Source: Microbacterium ureisolvens (GTDB taxonomy: Bacteria; Actinomycetota; Actinomycetes; Actinomycetales; Microbacteriaceae). Taken from it: a DNA stretch of 64,000 nucleotides. The position numbers were made by a program, and so were the translations under genes. The stretch spans positions 62,001 to 126,000 of the forward strand of contig NZ_JAEUAX010000003.1 in the NCBI RefSeq assembly GCF_019511645.1, written 5' to 3'. Positions 33,949-42,594 of this stretch are shown in pieces. Each line of letters opens with the position of its first letter. The first letter of the stretch is position 1. The notes under the pieces were generated by a model that ran no database searches, was not told the DNA's origin, and saw only the letters and a program-made list of their open reading frames with translations.

Positions 33949-33984
33949 CCTTCTCACCGCCCGCTCGCCGCCCGTTCACCGGGC
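33949..33984 (+). promoter_or_regulatory. PHO-box-like triple 11-bp direct repeat
   Basis: Three consecutive 11-mers, CCTTCTCACCG, CCCGCTCGCCG and CCCGTTCACCG (33949-33981), repeat with one-helical-turn period. In register the core is GTTCACC-like, matching the direct-repeat unit bound by PhoP in Streptomyces. It lies 63 bp upstream of a secreted glycerophosphodiesterase gene, a classic Pho-regulon target. Confidence 0.6.
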
Positions 33985-34046
33985 GGTCGCGTGTCGGTCG
34001 CCGGCCCGTCAGACGGCGGCTGATCGGCACCGGTTGCCTCGAGGGC

Positions 34047-36329
34047 ATGAGTCGAATCCCCACACGACGCGTCCTGCCGCGCCTTCTGGCCGTGGCAGCA
34101 GCGGCGGCCACCGCGGTCGCCCTTCTTCCCGCCACGGCCGCCTCCGCCCAGCCGGTCGCCACGGCGCCCGCGAACTCGCAGTCGCCGTACGTGCAGACGC
34201 ACGTGCCGACCCTCGTCGCGCGCGCCACGCTGTCGGCCGACCACCTCGAGCCCGGTCCGGCATCGGGAGCCCTGGCCAGCTCGGCCAACGGCCGCACCGG
34301 CCCCTGGGACGGCCAGGTCATCCCCGGCTTCTCGGCCGCGATCGACAACGGCGACGGCACCTTCTGGGCGCAGCCCGACAACGGGTTCGGCGCCAAGGGC
34401 AACTCCGCCGACTTCCTGCTGCGCAACTACCTCGTGCGCCCCGCCTGGCAGACCGCTGACGGCGGCTCCGGCGAGATCCAGATCGAGCGGTTCATCTCGT
34501 ACAACGACCGCAACCGCGTGCTCGACTTCCCCATCGTGAACGACGACACCGCCGAGCGGCTCCTCACGGGCGCGGACTTCGACATCGAGTCGGTCGTCAA
34601 GGCCACGGACGGCACCTTCTGGGTCGGCGAGGAGTTCGGGCCGTTCCTGCTGCACTTCGACGCCGACGGCACGCTGCTCGAGAAGCCGTTCGCGCTCGAC
34701 GGCGCCAAGTCGCCGCAGAACCCGTACCTCCAGGCCGGCGAGACCCCGCGCGTGCGCGCGAGCCGCGGCTTCGAGGCCCTCGCCGCCTCGGTGAACGGGC
34801 GCTACCTGTACCCGGTCGTCGAAGGCTCGTACGCCGACGACTCCGACCTGCGTCGCCGTGAGATCCTCGAGTTCGACACGCGTGCCGGCGCCTACACCGG
34901 TCGCACGTGGAGCTATCAGACCGATCAGGAGCCGAACGTCATCGGCGACGCGTTCACCGTCCGAAGCGACGTGCTGATCCTCATCGAGCGCGACGACTTC
35001 GAGGGTGCGCAGTCGGTCACCAAGCGCGTCTACGAGGTGGACCTCCGCCGGACGGACGCGGAGGGCGACCTCGAGAAGAGCCTCGTGCTCGACGCGCTGC
35101 GCATCGCCAACCCGAGCGGCATCGGTGCGGGCGACGGCTACGGCACCGGCGAGATCTACTCGCTGCCCGTGCAGTCGTTCGAGACCGTCGTGCAGCTGAA
35201 GGACGGCAGCCTGCTGATCGGCAATGACAACAACTACCCGGGCAACGACGCGCGCATCCCGGGCACGCCCGACGACACCGAGTTCGCGATCATCGACCTC
35301 GACAAGACGAAGATCGAGCCGTCGACGGTGAGCCTCATCGGGCACCGCGGCGCGAGCGGCTCCCGCCCCGAGCACACGCTCGCGGCATACGAGACGGCGA
35401 TCGTGCAGTGCGCGGACTACATCGAGCCGGACGTCGTCTCGACCAAGGACGGCGTTCTGGTCGCGCGACACGAGAACGAGATCGGCGGGACGACGGATGT
35501 CGCGACGCGGCCGGAGTTCGCCGCGCGCAAGACCACGAAGATCATCGATGGCACCTCGATCAGCGGCTGGTTCACGGAGGACTTCACGTTCGCCGAGCTG
35601 CGCACCCTCCGCGCGAAGGAGCGCCTGCCGCAGACGCGTCCGGCCAACACCGCGTTCGACGGGCTCTACGTGATCCCGACGCTCGACGAGGTCATGGACC
35701 TCGCCCGCCACTCGGTGAGCTGCGACGGCCGGCCCGTCGGCGTGTACCCGGAGACGAAGCATCCGTCGTACTTCGACTCGATCGGTCTGTCGCTCGAGGA
35801 GCCGCTCGTGGCGGCCCTGCAGGCGAACGGGCTCGACCGCGCCGACGCACCGGTGATCGTGCAGAGCTTCGAAACCGCGAACCTCCGCGAGCTCGATGCG
35901 CTCACCGACGTCACGCTCGCCCAGCTGGTGAGCAATTCGGGCCGGCCGTACGACTTCACGCTCGCCGGCGACCCCCGCACGTACAAGGACATCGTGACGC
36001 CCGCGGGCCTGGCCGAGATCGCGACCTACGCCGACGGCGTGGGCCTCGAGAAGTCCGTCATGATCCCGCGCACGGCCGACGGCCGCCTGGGCACGCCGAC
36101 CGCGGTCATCCCCGACGCGCACGCTGCCGGGCTGACGGTGCACGGCTGGACGTTCCGTGCCGAGAACCAGTTCCTGCCGGCGGAGTTCCGCTCGAGCGCA
36201 GACCCTGCCGCGTACGGCGACCTGGCCGGTGAGCTGCAGGCGTTCATCGACGCCGGCATGGACGGCGTCTTCAGCGATCACCCGGGCATCGCCGCAGTGA
36301 CCATCGACACGGTGACGCTCACGGGCTGA
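34047..36329 (+). CDS. Secreted phytase-like / glycerophosphodiester phosphodiesterase fusion
   Basis: A 760-aa secreted protein: signal peptide (VLPRLLAVAAAAATAVALL ... ASAQP), then an 'esterase-like activity of phytase' beta-propeller-type domain (~55-425; DNGFGAKGNSADF, ADFDIESVVKATDGTFWVGEEFGP, ASRGFEALA), and a GDPD TIM-barrel from LIGHRGASGSRPEHTLAAYE (His433) with EPDVVSTKDG, ETKHP and FSDHPG. The second domain splits glycerophosphodiesters to glycerol-3-phosphate; the first probably acts on phosphate esters. ATG 34047 starts the signal peptide. The upstream PHO-box-like repeat and the terminator at 36355 make it a likely phosphate-starvation gene. Confidence 0.9.
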   Translation: MSRIPTRRVLPRLLAVAAAAATAVALLPATAASAQPVATAPANSQSPYVQTHVPTLVARATLSADHLEPGPASGALASSANGRTGPWDGQVIPGFSAAIDNGDGTFWAQPDNGFGAKGNSADFLLRNYLVRPAWQTADGGSGEIQIERFISYNDRNRVLDFPIVNDDTAERLLTGADFDIESVVKATDGTFWVGEEFGPFLLHFDADGTLLEKPFALDGAKSPQNPYLQAGETPRVRASRGFEALAASVNGRYLYPVVEGSYADDSDLRRREILEFDTRAGAYTGRTWSYQTDQEPNVIGDAFTVRSDVLILIERDDFEGAQSVTKRVYEVDLRRTDAEGDLEKSLVLDALRIANPSGIGAGDGYGTGEIYSLPVQSFETVVQLKDGSLLIGNDNNYPGNDARIPGTPDDTEFAIIDLDKTKIEPSTVSLIGHRGASGSRPEHTLAAYETAIVQCADYIEPDVVSTKDGVLVARHENEIGGTTDVATRPEFAARKTTKIIDGTSISGWFTEDFTFAELRTLRAKERLPQTRPANTAFDGLYVIPTLDEVMDLARHSVSCDGRPVGVYPETKHPSYFDSIGLSLEEPLVAALQANGLDRADAPVIVQSFETANLRELDALTDVTLAQLVSNSGRPYDFTLAGDPRTYKDIVTPAGLAEIATYADGVGLEKSVMIPRTADGRLGTPTAVIPDAHAAGLTVHGWTFRAENQFLPAEFRSSADPAAYGDLAGELQAFIDAGMDGVFSDHPGIAAVTIDTVTLTG

Positions 36330-36354
36330 GCCGGTACGACACCCGTCGATCCGA

Positions 36355-36383
36355 AGGGGGGATGCTGCGGCATCCCCCCTTTG
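36355..36383 (+). terminator. Rho-independent terminator after the phosphodiesterase
   Basis: AGGGGGGATGC (36355-36365) pairs with GCATCCCCCCT (36370-36380), 4-nt loop TGCG, followed by TTTG. It is one of the few hairpins here with a partial U-tract. Confidence 0.8.
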
Positions 36384-36498
36384 TGGATCAAACGTGCGGA
36401 GGATCACCCACTTCGTGCGTTACTGCGCGACACGGCCACCTGACACAATGCGGGATTGGGCGCCGCCGGGGGGCGGCGCTTGCAACGAAGGGACGAGT

Positions 36499-37941
36499 AT
36501 GGCCATCGACGGCACCCCCGGAGCGGGACTGACGAAGGAGCAGCTTGCGGAGGAGGTGACCCACCTCGCCACGCCCGACGTTCTTTCGACGCCGTTCGGC
36601 GATCTCGAGTTCTTCGACGGCGTGCCGAAGACGGACTCCGTGCAGTCGATCTTCGATGCCCTGGACCTGCTGCGCGGCATCGACGCGTTCCTCACCGCGG
36701 TTCCGGGCGCCTCGCTCGTCGCGATGCGGCGGGGGCTGCGCAGCGCCGGCGTCGATGCACCCGACAAGATCGGCTTCACCGATCCGCGCGCCAATTCGGG
36801 CAGCCTGTTTCTCACCCCGAACACCGAGACGACGTACGGCACGACGTTCCTAGACCTCAAGGCGTGGGGCCCGACGGTCATCGAGGCGCCGCCGCAGTCG
36901 CTGTGCGTCGTCGACGATTTCTGGTTCCGGTACGTCGCCGACATGGGTATCGCCGGCCCCGACAAGGGCGCCGGCGGCAAGTACCTCTTCCTGCCACCCG
37001 GCTACGACGGCGAGCGACCGGACGGCTACTTCACCTACGAATCGCCCACCTTCACCAACTGGGTGGTGCTCCGTGCACTGGGCGGCGTGCCGGCGATGAA
37101 GCAGACGCGCATCTACCCGCTGAGCGAGGCGGGCGCGCCGCGCGAGAACACCTTCCTCAACATCGCCGCGGTGCTGCAGAACACGGTGCACGCCAACGAC
37201 TTCACGTTCTTCGAGGAGATCGCGCAGCTCGTGTCTGAGGAGCCCGCCATGGCGCTCGACCCCGAGCGGGCCGGAACGCTCGCGACGATCGGCCTGGAGC
37301 ACGGAACGCCGTTCGAGCCGGACGACCACCGGCGCGCCATTCTTGACGGCGCCGCCCGCATCGGCGCCGCGATCTCGCGCGCGTTGGTGTACAAGCCGCG
37401 CGACCCCGACGCCTACTTCTGGGAGGGCTCGTCGTGGAAGAACGCGTTCACCGGCGGCAGCCACGAGTTCCTCCGCGGCGGCGCGCGCAACCTCGACGCG
37501 CGCACGCAGTTCCACTACTTCGCCACGGTGATCACGCCCGCGATGGCGCACGCGCAGGTGGGCGCGGGATCCGCGTACGCCTACACGGCCGAGGATGCCG
37601 ACGGCCATGTCCTCGACGGTGCCGCCACGTACTCGCTGAGGGTTCCCGCCGATCCGCCTGCGAGAAACTTCTGGTCGATCGACCTGTACGACACGCAGAC
37701 CCGGTCGCTCCTTCAGTCCACGGCATACCCCGCGCTCACCAGTCTCACGGGCACGGTGCAGGCGGAGGACGACGGTTCGTACGTGCTGTGGTTCTCGCCG
37801 ACGCCGCCCGAGGGCAGGGAGTCCAACTGGATCCCGACCATCCCCGGCAAGTCGTGGTTCCCGATGCTCCGGCTCTACGGCCCGCTCGAGCCCTGGTTCG
37901 ACAAGACGTGGCGGCTCCCGGAGCTCGTGAAGGAGGCCTGA
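36499..37941 (+). CDS. DUF1254/DUF1214 protein
   Basis: A 480-aa soluble protein of two domains: DUF1254 (~60-200, with LTPNTETTYGTTFLDL and VVDDFWFRYVADMG) and DUF1214 (~370-470, with YSLRVPADPPARNFWSIDLYD and SNWIPTIPGKSWFPMLRLYGP). The family is common in actinobacteria; no enzymatic activity is established. No signal peptide is visible, so it may be cytosolic or a fold with an atypical signal. ATG 36499 follows GAAGGGACGAG. The upstream gap (36384-36498) should hold its promoter. Confidence 0.85.
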   Translation: MAIDGTPGAGLTKEQLAEEVTHLATPDVLSTPFGDLEFFDGVPKTDSVQSIFDALDLLRGIDAFLTAVPGASLVAMRRGLRSAGVDAPDKIGFTDPRANSGSLFLTPNTETTYGTTFLDLKAWGPTVIEAPPQSLCVVDDFWFRYVADMGIAGPDKGAGGKYLFLPPGYDGERPDGYFTYESPTFTNWVVLRALGGVPAMKQTRIYPLSEAGAPRENTFLNIAAVLQNTVHANDFTFFEEIAQLVSEEPAMALDPERAGTLATIGLEHGTPFEPDDHRRAILDGAARIGAAISRALVYKPRDPDAYFWEGSSWKNAFTGGSHEFLRGGARNLDARTQFHYFATVITPAMAHAQVGAGSAYAYTAEDADGHVLDGAATYSLRVPADPPARNFWSIDLYDTQTRSLLQSTAYPALTSLTGTVQAEDDGSYVLWFSPTPPEGRESNWIPTIPGKSWFPMLRLYGPLEPWFDKTWRLPELVKEA

Positions 37942-38005
37942 ACGCCGTGACACGGGGCTGCGGCACGTGCGTGTGCCCAGCGTCCGTCGGGGTCTATGTC
38001 GCGGG

Positions 38006-39259
38006 TCAGCGCACCCGGCGACCGTGCGCCAGCTCGATGAGACGCGAGAGCACATCGCCCCCGGCGGCGCGGAGGCCGTTGTGCTCGTGCTCGCTCGTGA
38101 CCCACGGCGTCACCCCGGGCAGGAGTCGCGCGGTCTCCATCGAGAACTCGAGCGGCACGTAGACGTCGTTGACGTACACCGCGGCGGCGCCACGGGCGTG
38201 GGATGCCGCGATCGCGTCGGCGTCGTAGAGCGACGGCCATTCGAACTCGGCGAGCGCGAGGGTCACGTCGCGCCAGGGCTGGAAACCGGGGACGGTGTCG
38301 AGCCACTCGCGGCGCACGTGCTCGCCCGTGAAGAGCGTCGGGTCCTCGCGGAAGTCGTCGGGCTCGGTACGCTCGGCCGACCAGCGGGTGGCGTAGCCGT
38401 CGGCATAGCTCGACTCGTGGAACACGAAGTACAGCGGGTTGCGCGCGCCGAACGGCATCGCCGCGGCGAGGTCGTGACGGAAGGCGTTGGAGCGCGGGTC
38501 GCGTTCGAGCAGGCCCCACAGGGTCTGCCAGCCGTCGTCGGTGCCCAGCGCCGAACCCACCGAGCGCACGCGCGAGACCGACGCGACCTCGCCACCGGGG
38601 AGCACCAGCTCGCCGTCGAGGGCGAGATCGATCACGCGCCGCATGGCGTCGCGATGGGCGGGGAACCGGCGGTAGTACTTCTCCGACTCCTCGCGCATCT
38701 TGTCGTACGTGAGGGCATAGACGTCGTCGGGGTGGCGACCCACGGCGCTCAGGCCGCCGGTGATGAAGACGTGCTCGAGGGACGCGGCATCCGTCGAGAG
38801 ATACGCCAGGGTGGTGAAACCGCCGAAGGACTGCCCCAGGACGCTCCACCGCTCGGCGCCGAGATGCTGGCGCACGGCCTCGCAGTCGCGCACGATCGCG
38901 TCGGCGCGCAGATGGGTGATGTACTCGGCGAGCTCGGCCGCATCGCGCGCAAGGTCGTCGTCGCCGACGGGTGAGGACAGGCCCGTGCCGCGCTGGTCGA
39001 GCATGACCACGCGGTAGTGCTCGAGCGCGGTGTCGAGCCACGACGGCCCCGACGGGGAGTGGAACGCGCGCGGCGCCTCATGGCCCGGCCCGCCCTGCAG
39101 GAAGACGAGGTACGGCAGACTCTCACCGCCGTCACGTGCGACCACGGCCGCGTGGATGTCGATCGTGCGCCCATCGGCCGGATCGCCCCACACCAGAGGG
39201 ACCGTGAGGAAGTGGTCGTCGATGGTCAGGTCCTGCATGCGGCGCGTCGTCACGGACAT
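38006..39259 (-). CDS. S33-family alpha/beta hydrolase (prolyl aminopeptidase-like)
   Basis: A 417-aa peptidase: oxyanion strand VFLQGGPGHEAPR (52-64), strand motif MLDQRGTGLS (85-94), nucleophile Ser144 in GQSFGGFTT, then catalytic Asp around VNDVYV and His in SEHEHNGLR near the C-terminus. These match the proline iminopeptidase/tricorn-factor group that removes N-terminal residues from peptides. ATG 39259 opens the domain; an in-frame extension to 39280 is possible. It ends a four-gene minus-strand run (EamA gap, MATE, membrane protein, peptidase) and converges on the DUF1254 gene. Confidence 0.88.
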   Translation of the reverse strand: MSVTTRRMQDLTIDDHFLTVPLVWGDPADGRTIDIHAAVVARDGGESLPYLVFLQGGPGHEAPRAFHSPSGPSWLDTALEHYRVVMLDQRGTGLSSPVGDDDLARDAAELAEYITHLRADAIVRDCEAVRQHLGAERWSVLGQSFGGFTTLAYLSTDAASLEHVFITGGLSAVGRHPDDVYALTYDKMREESEKYYRRFPAHRDAMRRVIDLALDGELVLPGGEVASVSRVRSVGSALGTDDGWQTLWGLLERDPRSNAFRHDLAAAMPFGARNPLYFVFHESSYADGYATRWSAERTEPDDFREDPTLFTGEHVRREWLDTVPGFQPWRDVTLALAEFEWPSLYDADAIAASHARGAAAVYVNDVYVPLEFSMETARLLPGVTPWVTSEHEHNGLRAAGGDVLSRLIELAHGRRVR

Positions 39260-39269
39260 GCAGACGAGC

Positions 39270-39830
39270 CTATGTCGCACCTCCGACGGCGGCGGGGACG
39301 ACAGCGAGAGCGGCCCACGTCCCGGTCGTCACGAACACCGGCGCCCCGAAGAGGCCGCACCAGAAGCCGCGCGCGACGTCGTCCGACGCAGCGACCAGCG
39401 AGGCGGCGGCGACACCGATCAGGAGCGCCGCCGGGATGAAGAGGAACGGCTGCTGGAGCGCCGGCGCGAGCACGGCGAGGTCGAGACCGATGAGCACGAG
39501 CAGGGCGGGCGAGATGTAGTCCGACCATCCCGCCCCGATCGCGAGAATCGCCAGCACGACGGCGAACGCGAGCTCGACCCAGAAGACGACGATGTAGACG
39601 ACGAACGCCGTCGTTCCGGGTTCGATCGCGCTGGGCGTGGACCACAGACGGGCGAGGAGCACGACACCGCCCATTGCCAGTGCCAGCCCGGCGACGCTCT
39701 CGAGGCCGAGCACCGCGCGCCACCACCAGCCATGCGGCGGACGCCCTTGCGCCCACGTCGCCCACACCAGTGCCGCGACCCCGAAGGCGGCCGCGATGAC
39801 GGCGAGGTCCCGCGGGTATTCGCCGGTCAT
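39270..39830 (-). CDS. Five-TM membrane protein, unknown function
   Basis: A 186-aa membrane protein with hydrophobic segments ~9-27, 38-60, 73-97, 104-140 (two) and 160-182. No recognisable motif or His/Cys cluster. It lies 24 bp after the MATE stop and 10 bp before the peptidase start, so it is probably co-transcribed with both. A role in transport support or envelope stress is only positional inference. Confidence 0.65.
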   Translation of the reverse strand: MTGEYPRDLAVIAAAFGVAALVWATWAQGRPPHGWWWRAVLGLESVAGLALAMGGVVLLARLWSTPSAIEPGTTAFVVYIVVFWVELAFAVVLAILAIGAGWSDYISPALLVLIGLDLAVLAPALQQPFLFIPAALLIGVAAASLVAASDDVARGFWCGLFGAPVFVTTGTWAALAVVPAAVGGAT

Positions 39831-39854
39831 GGCCGCACTCTACCGAGCGCCGCC

Positions 39855-41372
39855 TCAGCCCCGCGCGCGGCGCTTGTCGCGCGACGGCACGAACCGGAAC
39901 CGGCGCGGGTGGCGCGACGGCGCCTGCGCGACGGTGGGCAGCACGATGGGCTGCGTGACGATCGCGTCGACGACCATCGAGCCGTCGGTCGGGCCGATGA
40001 CGGCGATGGGCGTCGTCGCGGTCGCGACCGTCGGCGCGACCGGGACCCTGCCCAGCCGGCGGTGGGCGTGGATGTACGCGGGCGCGAGCACGACCACGGC
40101 GCCCAGCCACGCCAGCGGGTTGCTCGCCGCGACGCCGATGAAGCCGAAGATGCTCCCCAGCACGACCGCCGCGCCGACGCGCATGACGAGCTCGATCACG
40201 CCGGTCACCGTCGGGATGAGGGTGTGGCCGAGTCCCTGCAGCGCTCCGCGCAGGACGAACAGGATGCCGAGGATCCAGTAGGTCGCCCCGTTGATGGCGA
40301 GCATCTGCGCCGCGAGGTCGACGACCTCGGCCGAGCCTTCGTCGATGAACAGCGAGACCGTCATCGCGCCGAACGCGATGAGCAGCGCTCCGAGCACGAG
40401 GGCGGCGCCCACCGACATCCACGTCGCCTGCACCACACCGCCGCGGATGCGGTCGGGCCGGCCGCCACCGTGGTTCTGGGCGACGAACATCGACACGGCG
40501 AGGCCGAGCGACTGCAGCAGTGCGAGCGCGAGACCGTCGACCCGGGCCGCGGCGGTGTACGCCGCGACGGCGTTGGCGCCGAGCTCGTTGAGAGCGACCT
40601 GCACCGAGAGTGTTCCGATGGCGATGATCGAGGCCTGGAAACCCATCGGCAGGCCCAGGCGGAGGTGCTCCGCGAGCTCGGCGCGGCTCACACGCCAATC
40701 GCGCCGACGGACATGGAGCACCGGTATCCGTCGCCGTACGAACTCCAGGCAGAGCAGTACGGAGATGGCCTGAGACACCACCGTCGCCAGCGCCGCGCCG
40801 CCCACGCCCCAGCCGAGTGTGCCGACCATGACGATCACGAGCACGACGTTGAGTGCACACGCGAGCGTCAGGAAGATGAGCGGCGTGCGCGAGTCGCCGA
40901 TGGCGCGGATGATCGCCGACAGGTAGTTGAAGAACATCATCGCGCCCGCGCCGAGGAAGCTGATCTGGGCGAACACGATGGCGTCGTCCATGAGCTCCGC
41001 AGGTGTCTGCAGCAGCTCGAGCAGGGGTGCGGTGACAAGCGGCGCGCCCACGGTCAGAAGCAGCGTGCACGCGCCGGTCAGGATGGTTCCCGCGGCGACC
41101 GATCGTCGCACCGCCTCGTGGTCGCGCGCGCCGAACGCCTGCGCCGTCGGGATCGCGAAGCCCGACGTGAGGCCCCACGCGAAGCCCAGCAGGAGGAACA
41201 GCATGCTGCCCGTCGCACCGACTGCCGCCAGTGCATCGACGCCGAGGTGGCGCCCGACGACGACGGCGTCGACGAAGTGGTACAGCTGCTGCACCACGTT
41301 GCCGATGAGCAGCGGAACAGAGAACAGGACGATGACGCGCCACGGGCGGCCCGTCGTCAGGGCGGTGGTCAT
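39855..41372 (-). CDS. MATE-family multidrug/sodium antiporter
   Basis: A 505-aa transporter with 12 predicted helices in two repeats. Family marks: LLIGNVVQQLYHFVDAVVVGRHLG at the N-terminus, GATGSMLFLLLGFAWGLTSGF, and ALQGLGHTLIPTVTGVIELVMRV in the C-lobe. MATE proteins export cationic drugs or metabolites using Na+ or H+ gradients. ATG 41372 begins the first helix; the basic C-terminal tail (SRHPRRFRFVPSRDKRRARG) is longer than usual. The 231-bp upstream gap (41373-41603) holds CGAATCGATTCG at 41464-41475. Confidence 0.92.
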   Translation of the reverse strand: MTTALTTGRPWRVIVLFSVPLLIGNVVQQLYHFVDAVVVGRHLGVDALAAVGATGSMLFLLLGFAWGLTSGFAIPTAQAFGARDHEAVRRSVAAGTILTGACTLLLTVGAPLVTAPLLELLQTPAELMDDAIVFAQISFLGAGAMMFFNYLSAIIRAIGDSRTPLIFLTLACALNVVLVIVMVGTLGWGVGGAALATVVSQAISVLLCLEFVRRRIPVLHVRRRDWRVSRAELAEHLRLGLPMGFQASIIAIGTLSVQVALNELGANAVAAYTAAARVDGLALALLQSLGLAVSMFVAQNHGGGRPDRIRGGVVQATWMSVGAALVLGALLIAFGAMTVSLFIDEGSAEVVDLAAQMLAINGATYWILGILFVLRGALQGLGHTLIPTVTGVIELVMRVGAAVVLGSIFGFIGVAASNPLAWLGAVVVLAPAYIHAHRRLGRVPVAPTVATATTPIAVIGPTDGSMVVDAIVTQPIVLPTVAQAPSRHPRRFRFVPSRDKRRARG

Positions 41373-41463
41373 GAGGGCGGCTCTCGAACGAGAAGACGAG
41401 AAGGGGACGGATGCCGCGCCCGCAGGCGACGGAGGGTTTGGCGAGTGGCAGACGCCAGTGTAT

Positions 41464-41475
41464 CGAATCGATTCG
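41464..41475. promoter_or_regulatory. Palindrome upstream of the MATE gene
   Basis: CGAATCGATTCG is a perfect 12-bp dyad 92 bp upstream of the MATE start, in the 231-bp gap before the EamA stop. It is the only marked feature I see in that gap and could be a TetR/MarR-type operator. Confidence 0.35.
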
Positions 41476-41603
41476 GACGCACCATCCTCAGGTCGCGTTC
41501 TTGCGCAAAACCCCTCGGCGAGGTGCGGAGCTGCGTGCCGGTTCACGGTCCACTCCGAGACACGTGCCGACGATCCACCCGGGTTCCCGGGCGCACCGCC
41601 CTT

Positions 41604-42521
41604 CTAGCCGGATCGCCGGGTGGCCGCATCCGTCATCGCACGCCCGCGTACCGACAGCCGGCGCAGTCCCGTGACGAGCACGCCTCCGACGAGCAGGATT
41701 CCCCCGATGAGCTCTGCGGGCGTGGGGACCTGGCCGAGCAGCAGCGCGGCCGACGTCATCGCCACGACCGGCGCGAGCAGCACCCACGGAACCACCGCCG
41801 CGGACGGGTTGCGGGCGAGGAGGCCGTTCCAGATCGAGTAGCCGATGATCGTGCAGAGCACCGACGTGTACAGCGTCGAGAGCGCGGACTGCCAGCCGAA
41901 CGCGGCGATCCCGGCGGCGATCGCCGTCGGACCCTCGACGACGAAGGACAGCATCAGCGCGGGGATCGGCACCACCAGCGCCGACCACACCGTGAGCGAC
42001 AGCGAGCCGAGCCTTCCCGGTCCGCTGACGGACCCGGCGCGACGCGAGATCACGTTGCCGATGCCCCACGAGAACGCCGCGGCGAGCGCCAGCGCCACGG
42101 CGAGGGCGGGAGCGTCGCCACCTCGTCCGGCGGCGACGATGGCGAGGCCGACCACGCCGATGGCGACACCGGCGATCTGCGGCGCGGTCGGGCGCTCCCG
42201 CAGAGCTGCGGCGGCGATGAGGATCGTGAACACGGCTTGCGCCTGCAGGACGAGGGCGGCGAGGCCCGGCTGCAGCCCGAGGGCCATCGAGGTGTACAGC
42301 AGACCGAACTGCCCGAGGCTCATGAAGAGGCCGACGCCCAGGACCGTGCGCCACGATGTGCGGGGCCGAGGCACGACGAAGACGGCGAGCGCAACCACCA
42401 GGAAGCGGATCGCGACGAACAGCAGGGGTGGGACGCCCGTCATCCCCCAGTCGATCACGACGAAGTTGAACCCCCAGAACGATGCCACCGCCGCCGCCAG
42501 CACCATGTCGCGTCTGTTCAC
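41604..42521 (-). CDS. EamA-family (DMT) exporter
   Basis: A 305-aa ten-helix drug/metabolite transporter. Two EamA repeats are visible: the first ends with ALVLQAQAVFTILIAAAALRERPTAPQIAG, the second with ALLLGQVPTPAELIGGILLVGG, the usual E-R-P/P-T-P motifs. Such proteins export amino acids, purines or dyes (RhaT/YdcZ relatives). GTG 42521 (VNRRDMV) with GTGGAACC as ribosome-binding site is preferred; ATG 42506 is possible. It is divergent from the LysR gene at 42595 with two dyads in the 73-bp gap, the standard arrangement of an LTTR and its exporter. Confidence 0.88.
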   Translation of the reverse strand: MNRRDMVLAAAVASFWGFNFVVIDWGMTGVPPLLFVAIRFLVVALAVFVVPRPRTSWRTVLGVGLFMSLGQFGLLYTSMALGLQPGLAALVLQAQAVFTILIAAAALRERPTAPQIAGVAIGVVGLAIVAAGRGGDAPALAVALALAAAFSWGIGNVISRRAGSVSGPGRLGSLSLTVWSALVVPIPALMLSFVVEGPTAIAAGIAAFGWQSALSTLYTSVLCTIIGYSIWNGLLARNPSAAVVPWVLLAPVVAMTSAALLLGQVPTPAELIGGILLVGGVLVTGLRRLSVRGRAMTDAATRRSG

Positions 42522-42530
42522 AGGTTCCAC

Positions 42531-42566
42531 TTCAGCTGAACGTTGGATGAAGCACCAGCGATGCTT
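42531..42566. promoter_or_regulatory. EamA/LysR divergent operator region
   Basis: TTCAGCTGAA (42531-42540) is a perfect 10-bp palindrome; AAGCA (42550-42554) and TGCTT (42562-42566) are inverted with a 7-bp spacer, an LTTR-like dyad. Both lie in the 73-bp gap between the exporter and its regulator. Confidence 0.45.
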
Positions 42567-42594
42567 TTGCCATGAAACGATGTAGCGTTGCTTC

